DNA of 55,000 nt, from the NCBI RefSeq assembly GCF_964340395.1, contig NC_135567.1, forward strand, positions 16,585,306 to 16,640,305, in the 5' to 3' direction. The first letter of the stretch is position 1. Each line of letters starts with the position of its first letter. The notes under the pieces were generated by a model. The model saw only the letters and a program-made list of their open reading frames with translations. It had not been told where the DNA came from and made no database searches. The translations under genes and the position numbers were made by a program. Source of the stretch: Glandiceps talaboti (Eukaryota; Hemichordata; Enteropneusta; Spengelidae). Shown here piece by piece: positions 22,780 to 44,341 of this stretch.

Positions 22780-23160
22780 CTATCACTTTGTCTCTCCATA
22801 TCTCCCTTCCGTCCTTCCTAGCTGGATAATCAGTGGTATAGTTGTATTGCATTAAGTTTTATAAAATTCATTTTAGGTACTCTCTATGTAAACAGATTTG
22901 ATAACATAATAGTATTGAAATTTCTACAATTTACATTCTTGAGAGAAATTAAATAAATGAGTCATGCTAGAGTAAGTATGATGTTCATATTATACTCTGT
23001 CGTGAAATCCTAAATCAATGTTTGCCATAATATACATTTATTGATGAATGGACTATGTTATCTTGGACATATTCAACTTACTAGCACTATCGTGATTACG
23101 GTCATTTAAAAATGATTACAGTTTGCTAGGGTCATCGTACCAACCTAGTTCCCTCATATT
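22780..23160. repeat. Duplicated flank sequences
   Basis: 22780-22945 is a diverged direct copy of 16800-17005, and 23070-23160 is an inverted counterpart of 14905-15000. The intervening sequence shows no gene. Confidence 0.75.
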
Positions 23161-23465
23161 TGTGTATTTTAACCAATGGCAACTGTGCTGTGTAAACACA
23201 TATTTCACGTACATGTCTGTACACAGCGTAACTGTGTTACACATCTCCACTTTGAACACCCGGTGCAATTACGCACGGATTTTAACCAAAGTTCAATATT
23301 CTTATCATTTAAACTTCAGTAGGTTCGTGTTATTATGACAGCATCATTAACCTGCTCTAAATAATCCTAAAACTAAAGTAGGCTCGCTGTGTGTCTATCT
23401 ATCTCTCCGGATCACACACCAACTGACCCTAACCCTGTCTCACTCTATGTCTTTGCCTCTGTACC

Positions 23466-23631
23466 TGTCTGTCTGTCTGTCAGTCGGTCTGTCTGTCTGT
23501 CTATTTATCTATATGTATGTGTCTATATGTTTGTATGTATGTATGTATGTATGTATGTATGTATGTATGTATGTATGTATGTATGTATGTATGTATGTAT
23601 GTATGTATGTCTGCATGCATGCCTGCCTGCC

Positions 23632-23686
<55 letters not shown>

Positions 23687-23758
23687 ATGTATGTATGTAT
23701 GTATGTATGTATGTATGTATGTATGTATGTATGTATGTATGTATGTATGTATGTATAA
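23466..23758. repeat. (CTGT)/(TATG) array, two cycles
   Basis: CTGT, TATG (about 23529-23608), CTGT (about 23630-23685) and TATG (23686-23756) blocks in succession, ending in TATAAGGATGAGTGATGG, which is also the junction of core copy B. Confidence 0.95.
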
Positions 23759-23943
23759 GGATGAGTGATGGAGAGATGGAGAGAGACAGAGAGAACAGTG
23801 ACAGAGAGCGACAGAGACACATGAATGTGGAGAGACAGACGGTCTGGGATAAATGGCGAGAGAGATAGATGGTCATACAGCCAATCAGTTTTAGTAGATC
23901 GTTTAGTAGAACCCGTCAATGCACATCATATAATAACAATAAC

Positions 23944-23974
<31 letters not shown>

Positions 23975-25890
23975 CATACATACATACATACATACATACA
24001 CACAATTACAAATTTACTTCCAAATACTTCAATTATAATGTTGACAACATGAAAATCTGTTTAAAATCGGCATACAATTAATTATATATCAAAAACACGA
24101 CTTAAAATGGCTTATCTAGAGACGGTACTCGAAATTCCGATTAGACTTTAACACCTTCGTGTATATAGTTGATACAAAATTTGTTATTTCACGTGAATGT
24201 ATTTTAAACAGATCTCATCTTGCCGCGCATTAGGGGATGGTGCTTAGGTGTTATCCTAAAAATGTTCGCTATAGAATTATTCTTGCTAAATTTCGCTGGA
24301 AAACACAAAATATGCAGTGACTGAAATAACTTTTTGTTCGTGAATGCAATGTACCAGTCTGGTAATTAGTAAAACTTAGTATTTGAGAACTAGCTGAAGA
24401 CAAAACAATCGGAACAAACGAAACTTCTAGTAATTCAAATATTTATGTGTACAGTAAGATATACATGAACAGTATTAGTTGCCATCTCCTTTAGGGGTGT
24501 GTGGTCCGAGGGGTGAGGGGGTACCAGTCGACAGCTGTGTTAGTGGTATGTGCCCCGCCCCCGGGGGGGGGTACCAGTGGACAGCTATATTAGGGCTGTG
24601 TGGCCGGGGTGGGTGGGAGGTGGGGTACCATTGGACAGCTATTTTAGGGGTATTTGGCGAGTGCTGTCAACCCAAGGCACCATTTTTGACCAATTTTGAT
24701 ACTGTTGATAAAAATAACATGTCACAATCGCCTGTCTATTCCCCAGCCGATCAGACCATCGACCATAGACAGAGCTGTGCAAATTTACCTTGGTTCCCGC
24801 TGTTGAGTTATATTGTAGCGCGTCCTCGCCGTTGGGTTAGCGTCCCACAGGAGGCGAATAAAACGATAACTAATCGCCTACAATTCAACACATCAGCCGT
24901 ACTTTATTCTCCGTCATCAACGCACTACAGTTCACAGGTTTGCAATACCAGACCTTACATACTACGGTCTGCATACTACAACTAACCGGACCTTCCAACA
25001 CATCGGTCCGCACTACTCGACGGTTCACGCTCAACTCTCTGTAAAAACTACAAACCACATGTAAACCTGGATATTTCCCGCCCAAACTGGCTACAATGTT
25101 ACTAACCGTCCGGAGGTGACGTAGTTCTTCCGGATTGGTCCAGAAATAGTGAAAATGACCCAGTTCTACAAAGTAAAAGTACTAGCTGCCCCAATAACAC
25201 AATTTGGGTCTAACAAACAGTAAATAGCAATTAATATGATAACTAAACTACTTAACAAACTTTACGAGGTGGCGGCTCGTACCGTCACAAACATTTTGTA
25301 GAACAATGTATTTACGTTAGGAGGCCAAGGCAACATTTTGGGGCAATTAATAGAATAGTTATTATTTGGTCAAGTTCAACAGGCTACAGTTTAGAAAAAA
25401 AAATGAAAATAAAAATTAATGCAAAGTCGACCTCGCTTTAGATTCTTCAGCTCAAAAAAAAAACATTCGCCATTGTAGACCAAATGTCGAGAAAAAGCAC
25501 AACAACCCCAAAGGACGGAACAAATACGCATATTCAAATAAGGGGAGTTCCCCCCGAGTGACACATATATTGGGACACCACTGGTATACTTTGAGCTTCC
25601 ACATGTGTATATCGCATGTACGGTTGATAACGGTTATCTACATGTAATTGTATTGTTAAGACGAGCGGACTTTGTTAGCATGGACACAAATATTGGGAAT
25701 CACATTAGACTGTACACTTGATAAACTTGTTGACAAATCTAATAATTGTGTTTGCTGTCGAGCACCACTGACGAACTCGGACGATACACAAATGACAACA
25801 CCATTATAAAGTGTATACGGGTTAATGCTCGGAAATACATTTCTGTTTCATTCTTATCACCAAGCAGTCTCTCATGGTAAAATCTGTACT
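23759..25890. repeat. Core repeat, copy C, interrupted by a solo LTR
   Basis: Same order of blocks as copy B, with a TACA microsatellite at 23945-24003 and an LTR insertion at 24720-25289. After the LTR it resumes at AACATTTTGTAGAACAATGT and ends before the CTGT array at 25891. Confidence 0.92.
24720..25289 (-). mobile_element. Solo LTR, probably Ty3/Gypsy-type
   Basis: A 570-bp insertion in core copy C starting TGTCACAATCGCC and ending CGTACCGTCACA, with TG...CA ends, flanked by AACA on both sides (24716-24719 and 25290-25293). Copies B (about 20908) and D (about 27783) carry the uninterrupted site, proving an insertion. Read on the minus strand it begins TGTGACGG and contains GAATAAAG (about 24913) as a likely poly-A signal, which suggests minus orientation. 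No internal retrotransposon sequence is adjacent. The superfamily is inferred from the ends and target length. Confidence 0.85.
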
Positions 25891-25893
25891 GCC

Positions 25894-25928
<35 letters not shown>

Positions 25929-25967
25929 TTGTCTGTCTGTCTGTCTGTATGAATGTATGTATGTATG

Positions 25968-25999
<32 letters not shown>

Positions 26000-26042
26000 T
26001 GTATGTATGTATGTATGTATGTATGTATGTATGTATGTTTGT
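25891..26042. repeat. (CTGT)n then (TATG)n array
   Basis: CTGT with two TTTG units, then TATG to about 26037, where LINE-derived sequence begins. Confidence 0.96.
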
Positions 26043-27150
26043 TAAAATTACAGATCGAAACCTGCGTAGATGAGATCCATGAATGGATGGCCTTGAATAA
26101 ACTTGTTTTAAATGACAATAAAACTGAATTAATTCATTTTCATTTGAATTTCAGATATCATAGACCTTTATCCGGACTCCGTGTTGGAACAGAGCAAATT
26201 CTATTTTCACCCGTTGTCACCCGTAGTAAGAAATCTTTGGTTTTATTTTGACAGTGTCGCTTTAGCCCATAACCAAGTTACTCAAGTCTGCAAGTCAGCC
26301 TCGTTCGCTTTGCATCGCATTGGTCGTATCCGGAATGTCTTAGATAGCAAAACTACCAAACGATTATTTCACGCCTTCATAACGTCACGTCTGGACAATT
26401 GTAACAGCTTGTACATTAATCTCCCTGACTATCTCATCAACCGGCTACAACGCATACAGAACTCAGCTGCCCGGTTTGTCACTTGCACTCGGAAATTTGA
26501 ACACATAATGCATGTCCTTGAAGAGTTACACTGGCTCCCTGCCATCCAGCGAATTGATTTTAAGGTTCTCATGCTCACATATAAATGTCTCCACGCTCAA
26601 GGACCAACTTATCTGTCAGATATTCTCACTGTCACCAAGCCAGGAAGACTAACACGTTCTGCAATCGCGACAAAACTTGTCGAACCTCATTATAACCAGG
26701 AGCATTATGGAAAGCGGGCTTTTTCGGTAGCTGCTCCTAGATTGTGGAATTCCCTTGACCCTACTCTTCGCAATGTACCTTATCTGTCTACGTTTAAAAC
26801 AAACCTAAGAACGCACCTATTTCGGAAAGCATACTTTTCCAGTGGGGCATAGTGAAAGTTTGTTTGTTTGTTTGTTTGTTTGTTTGTTAGTTTTGTTTCA
26901 TAGAATATTGCAGTTTTGTGTAACTTATAATTTTAGACTTTACGTTTTATTTTTAGACTTTTTTTATTGGGTTACACAATTTGTCAATTTTAATCAAATG
27001 TCTAATTTTAAATGAATGTGTACGAGTATTAGTGATTTCCACAAATGTATTGTTTTTATATTTTCTTTATATAGTTTTTGTGTGAAGCGCATTGAGATTT
27101 TATTTGATTATGTAATGCGCTATAAAAAAAAGAAATAAAGAAATAAAAGA
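26043..27150 (+). pseudogene. 5'-truncated CR1/L2-like LINE (RT C-terminal part and 3' UTR)
   Basis: Starts in reverse-transcriptase coding sequence directly at the end of a TATG array. Recognisable stretches: WMALNKLVLNDNKTELIHF, VCKSASFALHRIGRIRNVL, HAFITSRLDNCNSLYINLPD, RLQRIQNSAARFVT, LEELHWLPAIQRIDFKVLML and RAFSVAAPRLWNSL, ending at a TAG at 26850-26852. This is the thumb and C-terminal region shared by CR1/L2-group LINEs. A frameshift near 26190-26220 separates the first stretch from the rest. The 3' UTR has a GTTT run (26858-26887), GCGCATTGAGATTTT and TAATGCGCTATAAAAA, and an AAATAAAG tail near 27130-27150, typical of this group. Endonuclease and most of the RT are missing. Confidence 0.92.
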
Positions 27151-28312
27151 AATCCTATAATAACAATAATTTGCTGATTTTATCGAGTCCACACGATTAA
27201 AAATTTACGTCCTAACAGTTTAATTATAATGATGACAACATGAAAATCTGTTTAAAATCGGCGTACAATTGATTATATATCAGAAACACTGCTTAACAAA
27301 TGGCTTAACTAGAGACGAGTACTAAACACTAGAGACGAGTACTCCAAATTTCGGTTGGACTTCAACGCCTTCGTCTATATAGCTGGTACAAAGTTTTGTT
27401 ATGTCGAGTGAATATATTTTAAACGGATGTCATCTTGCGGTGCATGAGGGTATAAGACTTAGGTATTAACCTGGAAATGTACGCTATACAATTATTCTTC
27501 CTAAATTTCGCTTAAAAACACAACATATGCGGTGACTTAAATGACCTCTTGTTCATGAACAGAATGTACCTGTCCGGTAATTAGTAAAAAATGTGTACTG
27601 TAAGATATAAATGAACACTACTAGTTGCAAGCTCTGGTAGGGGTGTGTTGCCCTGGGGAACGGTACCAGTGGATAGCTATGTTAGGGGTGTGGTGAGTAC
27701 TGTCAACCAAAGCCAACATTTAAGAACAATTTTGACAAAAACCGATACCCAATTTTAGACCAATACTGTTGATAAAAAAAACGAACATTTTTTAGAATAA
27801 TGTATTACCGTTAGGACGTTAAGGCAACATTATGGGGCAATTAATAGAATAGTTATTATTCGGTCAATATAACAGGCTACATTTTTAGAAAAAAATGAAA
27901 AAAAAAATAATGATGCAAAGTTGATCTTTTTCTGGTCGAAAAAAAATATTCGCCATTGTAGACTAAATGACGAGAAAAAGCACCCCGGGACAAATGCGCA
28001 TAGTCAAATAAGAGGAGTAGTACCCCGAGTGACACCTGTTTTGGGACATCACTCGCGTACTCTGAGATTTCACACGTGTATATCTCAGGTACGGTTGATA
28101 ACGGTTATCTCATTTTATTGTTAAGACGAGCAGACTTTGTTAGCATGGACACGAATATTGGGAATCACATTAGACTGTACACTTGATAAACTTGTCGACA
28201 AATCTAATGATTGTGTTTGCTGTTGAGGACCACTGACGTTTTCGGCCGATACACAGATGGCATCAGTATTATAAAGTGTATACGGGTAAATGCTCGTACA
28301 GATATTTTTGCA
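27151..28312. repeat. Core repeat, copy D (left-truncated)
   Basis: Begins at CCTATAATAACAATAATTTGC just after the LINE tail, lacking the first about 150 bases of copies B and C. It carries the same downstream blocks and ends at GGGTAAATGCTCGTACAG before a CTGT array. ACTAGAGACGAGTACT is locally doubled at 27308-27345. Confidence 0.9.
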
Positions 28313-28343
28313 TGTCGGTCTGTCTGTCTGTCTGTCTGTTTGA

Positions 28344-28377
<34 letters not shown>

Positions 28378-28498
28378 GCCTGTCTGTCTGTCTGTCTGAC
28401 TGACTGACTGACTGACTGACAGTCTGTCTGTCTGTCTATCTCTCTGTCTGTCTGTCTGTCTATGTCGCTCTGTCTATGTCTCTCCCTCTCCCTCCCTC

Positions 28499-28529
<31 letters not shown>

Positions 28530-28588
28530 GCCTGTCTGTCTATATGTGTGTATGTATGTGTCTGTCTGTCTGTCTGGCTGGCTGGCTC

Positions 28589-28633
<45 letters not shown>

Positions 28634-28770
28634 ATGTATGTATGTATGTATGTATGTATGTATGTATGTATGTATGCATGTATGTCAGCGATGGCAACAC
28701 TATTATAAAGTGTATACAGGTAAATGCTCGTACAGATATTTTTGCCTGTCAGTCAGTCTGTCTGTTTGTT

Positions 28771-28805
<35 letters not shown>

Positions 28806-28844
28806 GTGACTGACTGACTGACAGTCTGTCCGACAGTCTGTCTA

Positions 28845-28893
<49 letters not shown>

Positions 28894-29070
28894 ATGTATG
28901 TATGTATGTATGTATGTATGTACGTCTGTTTTTCCGTCCGTCCGTCTGTCTGTCCGTCCTTCCATCTGTCTGTCTGTCTGTCTGTCTCTGTCTATGTCTC
29001 TGCCGCTCTATCTCTGTCTGTCTGTCTCTTTGTCTGCCTGTCTGTCTATATGTGTGTATGTATGTATGTA

Positions 29071-29115
<45 letters not shown>

Positions 29116-29326
29116 GTGTATGTATGTATGTATGTATGTATGTATGTATGTATGTATGTATGTATGTATGTATGTATGTGTGTATGTATGTATGTATGTC
29201 TTTCTGTCCTTTTCTCTATCTGTCTGTATGTGTGTCTGTCTGTCTGTTTATCTGTCTATCTGTCTGTCTGTCTGTCTGTTTATCTGTCTGTCTGTCTGTT
29301 TGTTTGTCTGTCTGTCTGTCTGTCTA

Positions 29327-29362
<36 letters not shown>

Positions 29363-29456
29363 TGTATGTATGTATGTATGTATGTATGTATGTGTGTATG
29401 TATGCATGCATGCATGCATGCATGCATGCCTGTTTGTATGTATGTGTGTATGTATA

Positions 29457-29492
<36 letters not shown>

Positions 29493-29520
29493 TGTATGTA
29501 TGTATGTATGTATGTCTTAA
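28313..29520. repeat. CTGT/TATG mosaic array with repeated core end
   Basis: Succession of CTGT, GACT, CTCT and TATG blocks. The last about 60 bases of the core (ATTATAAAGTGTATAC..GGTAAATGCTCGTACAG) recur at 28696-28745, 430 bases after 28266, so array plus core end was duplicated as a unit. GCAT (29403-29428) and TTTG blocks are also present. Confidence 0.94.
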
Positions 29521-29622
29521 AGCAAGACATTCCGTCTACTTACCTACCTGTCACTCTAGTTGTCTGGCAGTTTCGATCCCACTGTATATCTGTTTCGATC
29601 TTACATTGCTTTTTATATGTAA

Positions 29623-29673
<51 letters not shown>

Positions 29674-29958
29674 TTCTGTCTGTCTGTTTGTTTCACTGAC
29701 TGTCTCTGTCTCTCTGTATGGCTGGGACGTCTGTTTGCCAGCCTATCTGTCTGTTACTGTCTGTCTGTCTATCTGTCTGTCTGTCTGTCTCTCCTCTCTT
29801 TCTCTCTCTCTCTGTCTTCCCCTCTTTTCCGCCTATCTCTGTCAGTCCGTATATCTGTCAGTCAGGCCGTCTGACCGTCTACTTACCTACCCGCCTCTCT
29901 TAATCTTGTTTGTTTGTTTGTTTGTTTGTTTGTTTGTTTGTTTGTGTGTGTGTGTGTG

Positions 29959-30013
<55 letters not shown>

Positions 30014-30117
30014 GCATCTGGTTGGCTGTCTGCCCGCCTAACTGTCTGTGTGTCCCCCGTCCCTCCATCTGTCTCTGTATGTTTGTCTGCCTGTGTTTCT
30101 GTATATTCATACACATT
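29521..30117. repeat. CTGT-rich array with TTTG and GT blocks
   Basis: A non-repetitive patch (29521-29620) is followed by CTGT (29623-29690), degenerate CT-rich sequence, a TTTG block (29909-29944), a GT run and further CTGT. Confidence 0.92.
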
Positions 30118-30560
30118 TGGCTTATACATTTCAGGAGTTTAATTTTTGCGTTATTGATATTTTCACTCGGTATTCCTAAGTCCGAAACTTTCGGTGAGTA
30201 CTTTTGATTCCTATTGACTTTATCGTTATATATTTGATGAAGTGAAATGATAACAATTGCTCGAGTGTAAGGCTACTAAAAGTGCCAAAATATTTTACTT
30301 ATAATTACAGGCGTCTGATATGAAAATGTCCTAATTCGTACGCAAAGCATTCTATGACTCAAGTTGACGTGCCAACGAAGGCGAAGCGACTACATTTAAA
30401 ATACAAACGTATTCTTACACGTACATGTAATTTTACAATGACCTTAAGATGGTGAACCTGAGTGTTGTACAATTGTATATTGCAAGTATGCAGGAAGGAG
30501 GTGTACTTAATAATTAACAGCTACCGTGGAGAGAAAGAAGTTTCTCAATTATACACACGT
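30118..30560. repeat. Tail repeat, copy 2 (pair of 18441-19190)
   Basis: Same ordered words as copy 1: TTATACATTTCAGGAG, TTGCGTTATTGATATTTTCA, ATTCCTATTGACTTTATCG, AGGCTACTAAAAGTG and TGCAAGTATGCAG. It shows that the segmental duplication includes sequence on the far side of the arrays. Confidence 0.86.
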
Positions 30561-30699
30561 GTTCTTTCGTTGGGATCATTGCCAAAGACGACCTGTCGAC
30601 AAATTACTTTTACAATCCGTTCAACAAGGAATAAATTTAAGTAAAGTAAAGTAAAGTTTTAGCATAGCCATTACTTATCTACCAGTCTTTGTCTATCAA

Positions 30700-30845
30700 T
30701 CTGTCTCTGTCCCGGTCCCTCTCTCTGACTGACTTACTGTCTGTCTGTGTCCATGTCTGTGTATCTGTCTGTCTGTCTGTGTGTCTGTCTGTCTGTGTGT
30801 CTGTCTGTCTGTCTGTCTGATTGTCTATCGATTTGTTTGTCTGTC
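30700..30845. repeat. (CTGT)n array, interrupted
   Basis: CTGT units with GTGT and GTAT variants, passing directly into dispersed repeat copy 2 at CTGTCGACTCGGC. Confidence 0.9.
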
Positions 30846-31665
30846 GACTCGGCATGAAGGAAATTATTGACGATGGAAGGTAAAGCATGAAAATCACCCA
30901 ATGACAGTAGCTAATTTTATTGGGCCAACGGTCCGACTACTGATGGACCAGGCTACTGCTCAGAAATACCAATCGCACGGACTATCAGCTTTGTAACACT
31001 AAACTCGTCAAAACTCACATACTTCAGTCGCTAACTGTCGTCCGATTCTAATGACAAACACACACCTCCTCTTGCTGAAGGCGTTTGATACGGTTAGCGT
31101 GCAGCTGTTCATAATCGTACGGAGTGGAGCGTCTATCGTCGCCTTCATTATTTTTTACTTCATGCGTTGGTCGAATCCAAAGCTTCCTTACCAATATTTG
31201 ATGTAATTTCGCCACAATCGCCAAATAGAATATTGTTTAAGATTTAGGAGGAATTTCCTGGACCCATTGTTGAATATGGTCGGCTTCCACCACGACGATA
31301 ACGTATGTACAGGATGGCAACAAGTTTTGCAACATGCATAGCAACACTCATAGCAACGGCAAAGAAAGTAGTCTCACGTTCCCACATGTGACCTTATTTG
31401 GGAAACTGGACGGTCTGTGATATGGAAAATTACTGCCCGGCTAGAGCTCACGATTTCTCCATAGCAATACACGGAACGTGGTTATAGTTATATGATAACT
31501 AATGTTATCATTATTGTTTGGTGGTTCCGTGTGTTTAATTTCGAATGTCGTGTGCTATAAACAAAAAAAATCCCCAACAAACAAAACAAAACATACCTCA
31601 AAACAACAACAATAAGACGTAAATATTGATATAAAAATGAACGACAGAACAATTGCAAATCTATA
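30846..31665. repeat. Dispersed repeat, copy 2 (pair of 11935-12785)
   Basis: Aligns in the same orientation with copy 1 from GACTCGGC through AATCTATACCA, with small indels and shared words such as CACAATCGCCAAATAGAATA. It begins at a CTGT array and ends in unique sequence. Confidence 0.9.
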
Positions 31666-32955
31666 CCAACAAGAATTACACTATGTTTTCTTATATTCGG
31701 AATGGTCACTATGGAAATACCCCTATTTTGTGTACATAGTGACTAGTTAGTCATAGCCAGTCGGCGAACAATGACCGGTTCGTGTGTATTGTGCATCACG
31801 CCCCCAGCCAAAGGTCCTTATTGATTGCCCCACTTTGTCCATTAATATGTTACATATAAAACATACGATACGATTTATTTCAAAGTGTATGTTCAACAAT
31901 TGTTGTAGTATTGGCAACTCCCGCAGGGGGGGCTGTGCATGCTCGAAATCATTTCAAATGTTTTCAGAACTGGTTACTCATGTTGTCTAATAAAATCTGT
32001 ATCCAGACTTCATCTCTCTGGAATTCATTCATATAAACTTGAATTATGACTTTTTTAAGTGCTGGGAGAAACCCTCTATAACAAAGACAACCACCAGCTT
32101 GAAAATGGATTCGCCCCATGAAAACAATCAAATAGAGTTTGCTATCAACACACACATATCGTGTTGTCGACTGGCTGATTCTGCTGACCACAAATAAACC
32201 TGCGAACGACAACCTGAGGGAAGTTTTAATTATATAAACCCTGTCTCGTAAGTACCACTGCTGTATTTGATATTGAATAGTTCATAGAAATATCTACTAT
32301 AATACAATTTCAGAAGATTTATATTTCAACCAACTTTTTTAACACAAATATCAAAATGTTTGTTCCCTGGAACGTTTGTAATAATGTTTGAGCGAAAAAC
32401 TGAACAAATGTTTCTATTCATACCAAGGTCCTGGTATAGAAGTTGACGACACTGAGAGTGGAGGCTTTCTGTACTCTGGTAACATACAGTGAACAGTTCT
32501 GTAGTCTGAAGTGACTTGTACGTTTGAAACGGTTCAAAGTACGTAGTTGGTGGGTGCCATTGAGACACGTAGGATATTTGATAGTCTAGCTCTTGACAAC
32601 CGTGTTCTGATTTTAAACTACTCGTCACACATTGATGTGTGAAGAACCAGAACACGGTCGTCTGGAACTAGATTATGAAGCTAAGGGTACAAGTTGCACA
32701 GTTTTGTTAGAAGTGAAAGTGACGTGTGCATTCCCTGACGAAACTTGTCTGTTAACTGTGTCATGAAAAATACAACCTGGTCCGTAGACATAAAATCGTT
32801 TATTTACAGTATGAAGGGGTTAATGACAAGAGGACTCAACTCCAATTTTTTATCTCCGTTGTCAGCGACAGCTGCGCGGATCTTAAGGGTTAGGCTGATT
32901 CTCCATTGTCGTCTGTCATCCGTCCCTCAACTGTTCTACTTTCATCCCATCCTCA
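31666..32955. other. No gene recognised
   Basis: Short frames on both strands with no family resemblance or good splice context. A 5' exon of the ankyrin gene may lie here but I could not identify it. Confidence 0.45.
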
Positions 32956-32974
32956 AAAAGGAATTTGTCAATTG

Positions 32975-33235
32975 ACCTGAAATTTGTTGTATAGGTGTCA
33001 TTTGATGAGCAGATATAGGTTTGTTCAAGACAAGTTGATTGAGGCATTAATCTGAAAATTAGGTCTAAAAATAGAACGTTTTGGTAAAAATGCTTCAAAA
33101 ATAACTTCTCCACAACTATGAGCCCAATTGAGTTGAAATTTGTTGTGTAGGTGTCGTTTGATGAACAGATATAGGTTTGTTCACGACAGTTTGATTGGGT
33201 TATCAATATGCAAATTAGGTCTTAATATACAATTA
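32975..33235. repeat. Tandem duplication, about 154-bp period
   Basis: TGAAATTTGTTGTATAGGTG at about 32979 recurs as TGAAATTTGTTGTGTAGGTG at about 33134. GCAGATATAGGTTTGTTCA and GATTGAGGC-type sequence and AAATTAGGTCT follow in both copies. Confidence 0.85.
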
Positions 33236-33239
33236 TTGT

Positions 33240-34641
33240 CAAAAGGTTTCAAACAATATCTGCACAATGACACTTCTAGAAACATCGCACCAAATTTTAA
33301 TCTCATTGACCAAGTACTTTCTGACCAAAATTCACAGTTTGATAGTGCTATTCTGAAGTCTAACCACTTACGTTTGAGTTTGCTCGTATCGTTCCCCTCA
33401 AATCAAAAAGCAAGTGTATAATTATTGATCATTAGATTTCTAGTTTACTAACCTTTGTAATTGTATTACCAGTTGCATTTCAGAAGGTATACATCCTCTA
33501 CATTGTTAATTGTATAGTATGTTTATTTGGAAAAATATGTAAAACAACCTTCCTTGCTATAAGTAAATGTTCATGTAATGATATTTATATGCACACACTT
33601 TAACACACTTTTCTGTATTAATTAGACTCAGAAGCAGAAGTAAAGTTTCGACTCAATGTCTGTACGTGTAGAATTATTGTTTTCTATCCAAAGATGCTGA
33701 ATATTCAGACTATATTACATCATTAAGTTAATCTTTGTGATCATATCAAGTGAGAAATATGGCTTTCTGGGCCCGACCGAACTCTGAGGTAAAGATATAC
33801 CAAGACACTTATTCCATAAACAACTTCTAATCGTATCTAGAATGTATTCAATTATGAACTAAATGTGTGTTGACTTGCCTTGAAATGGAAGCTAATCAAT
33901 CGTACATGTATGTGGATAGGTGTTCATCGTAGTAATACAGTTATGTATCTGACACTCTATATCTGTATTCTGACGTCTATTTCTATCATCGTCGATTTGG
34001 AGACTGTTTTACACAAATGCTAACCATGAAACAATGTATCTAGTGGTATATCTTATGGGAGAGTCCGTAAAAACAAAGTGACATTTTAATGCATGTCGCA
34101 AAATGTTAACAACACGGTCAACAATAAATCATTGTATGACTTGATAGGAAAACTTTTATAATTTAATTTGTGTTTAAATCTCAATTGACGCTTTATTCCG
34201 ATATGTCATTGTTTTCTATGGTGAGGGGTAACATTATTGTCATATTAGATCGGTGGTCTTTACACATCATGTTGTTCTCGTCCCTACTAATAATCTTGTT
34301 TTCACATACATTAGATTAGACATTATCAAAAATTGCATCAAGTTCACTCATAAAATGTAGCGTTTATACCTAATGTATTTCATATTAGTATTAAAAATTA
34401 AGGCGAATTAAAAAGTTTTAACCACTTTAGTTAAATTAGTGTCGAACTATTAGACTTGTAATGCATCATGGTCAATAATCTGTATCAAAATTATTAAAAT
34501 TCCTATCAATTTACTATTAGACTATACCACTATAATTCATTTAATTTAATAAGATGATTGCTATGCTTGTTATACTATATTATAATGTCGAACGGAAAAC
34601 CTCGCTATGACATTTACGATGCATCTTTATTATCATTTTAG
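33240..34641. other. Unique sequence upstream of ankyrin exon, nothing recognised
   Basis: AT-rich; no exon could be supported. Confidence 0.5.

Positions 34642-44341
<9,700 letters not shown>

Noticed and set aside
24479-24985. 168-codon plus-strand frame in core copy C
   Set aside because: It crosses the core/LTR junction and is not open in the other core copies.
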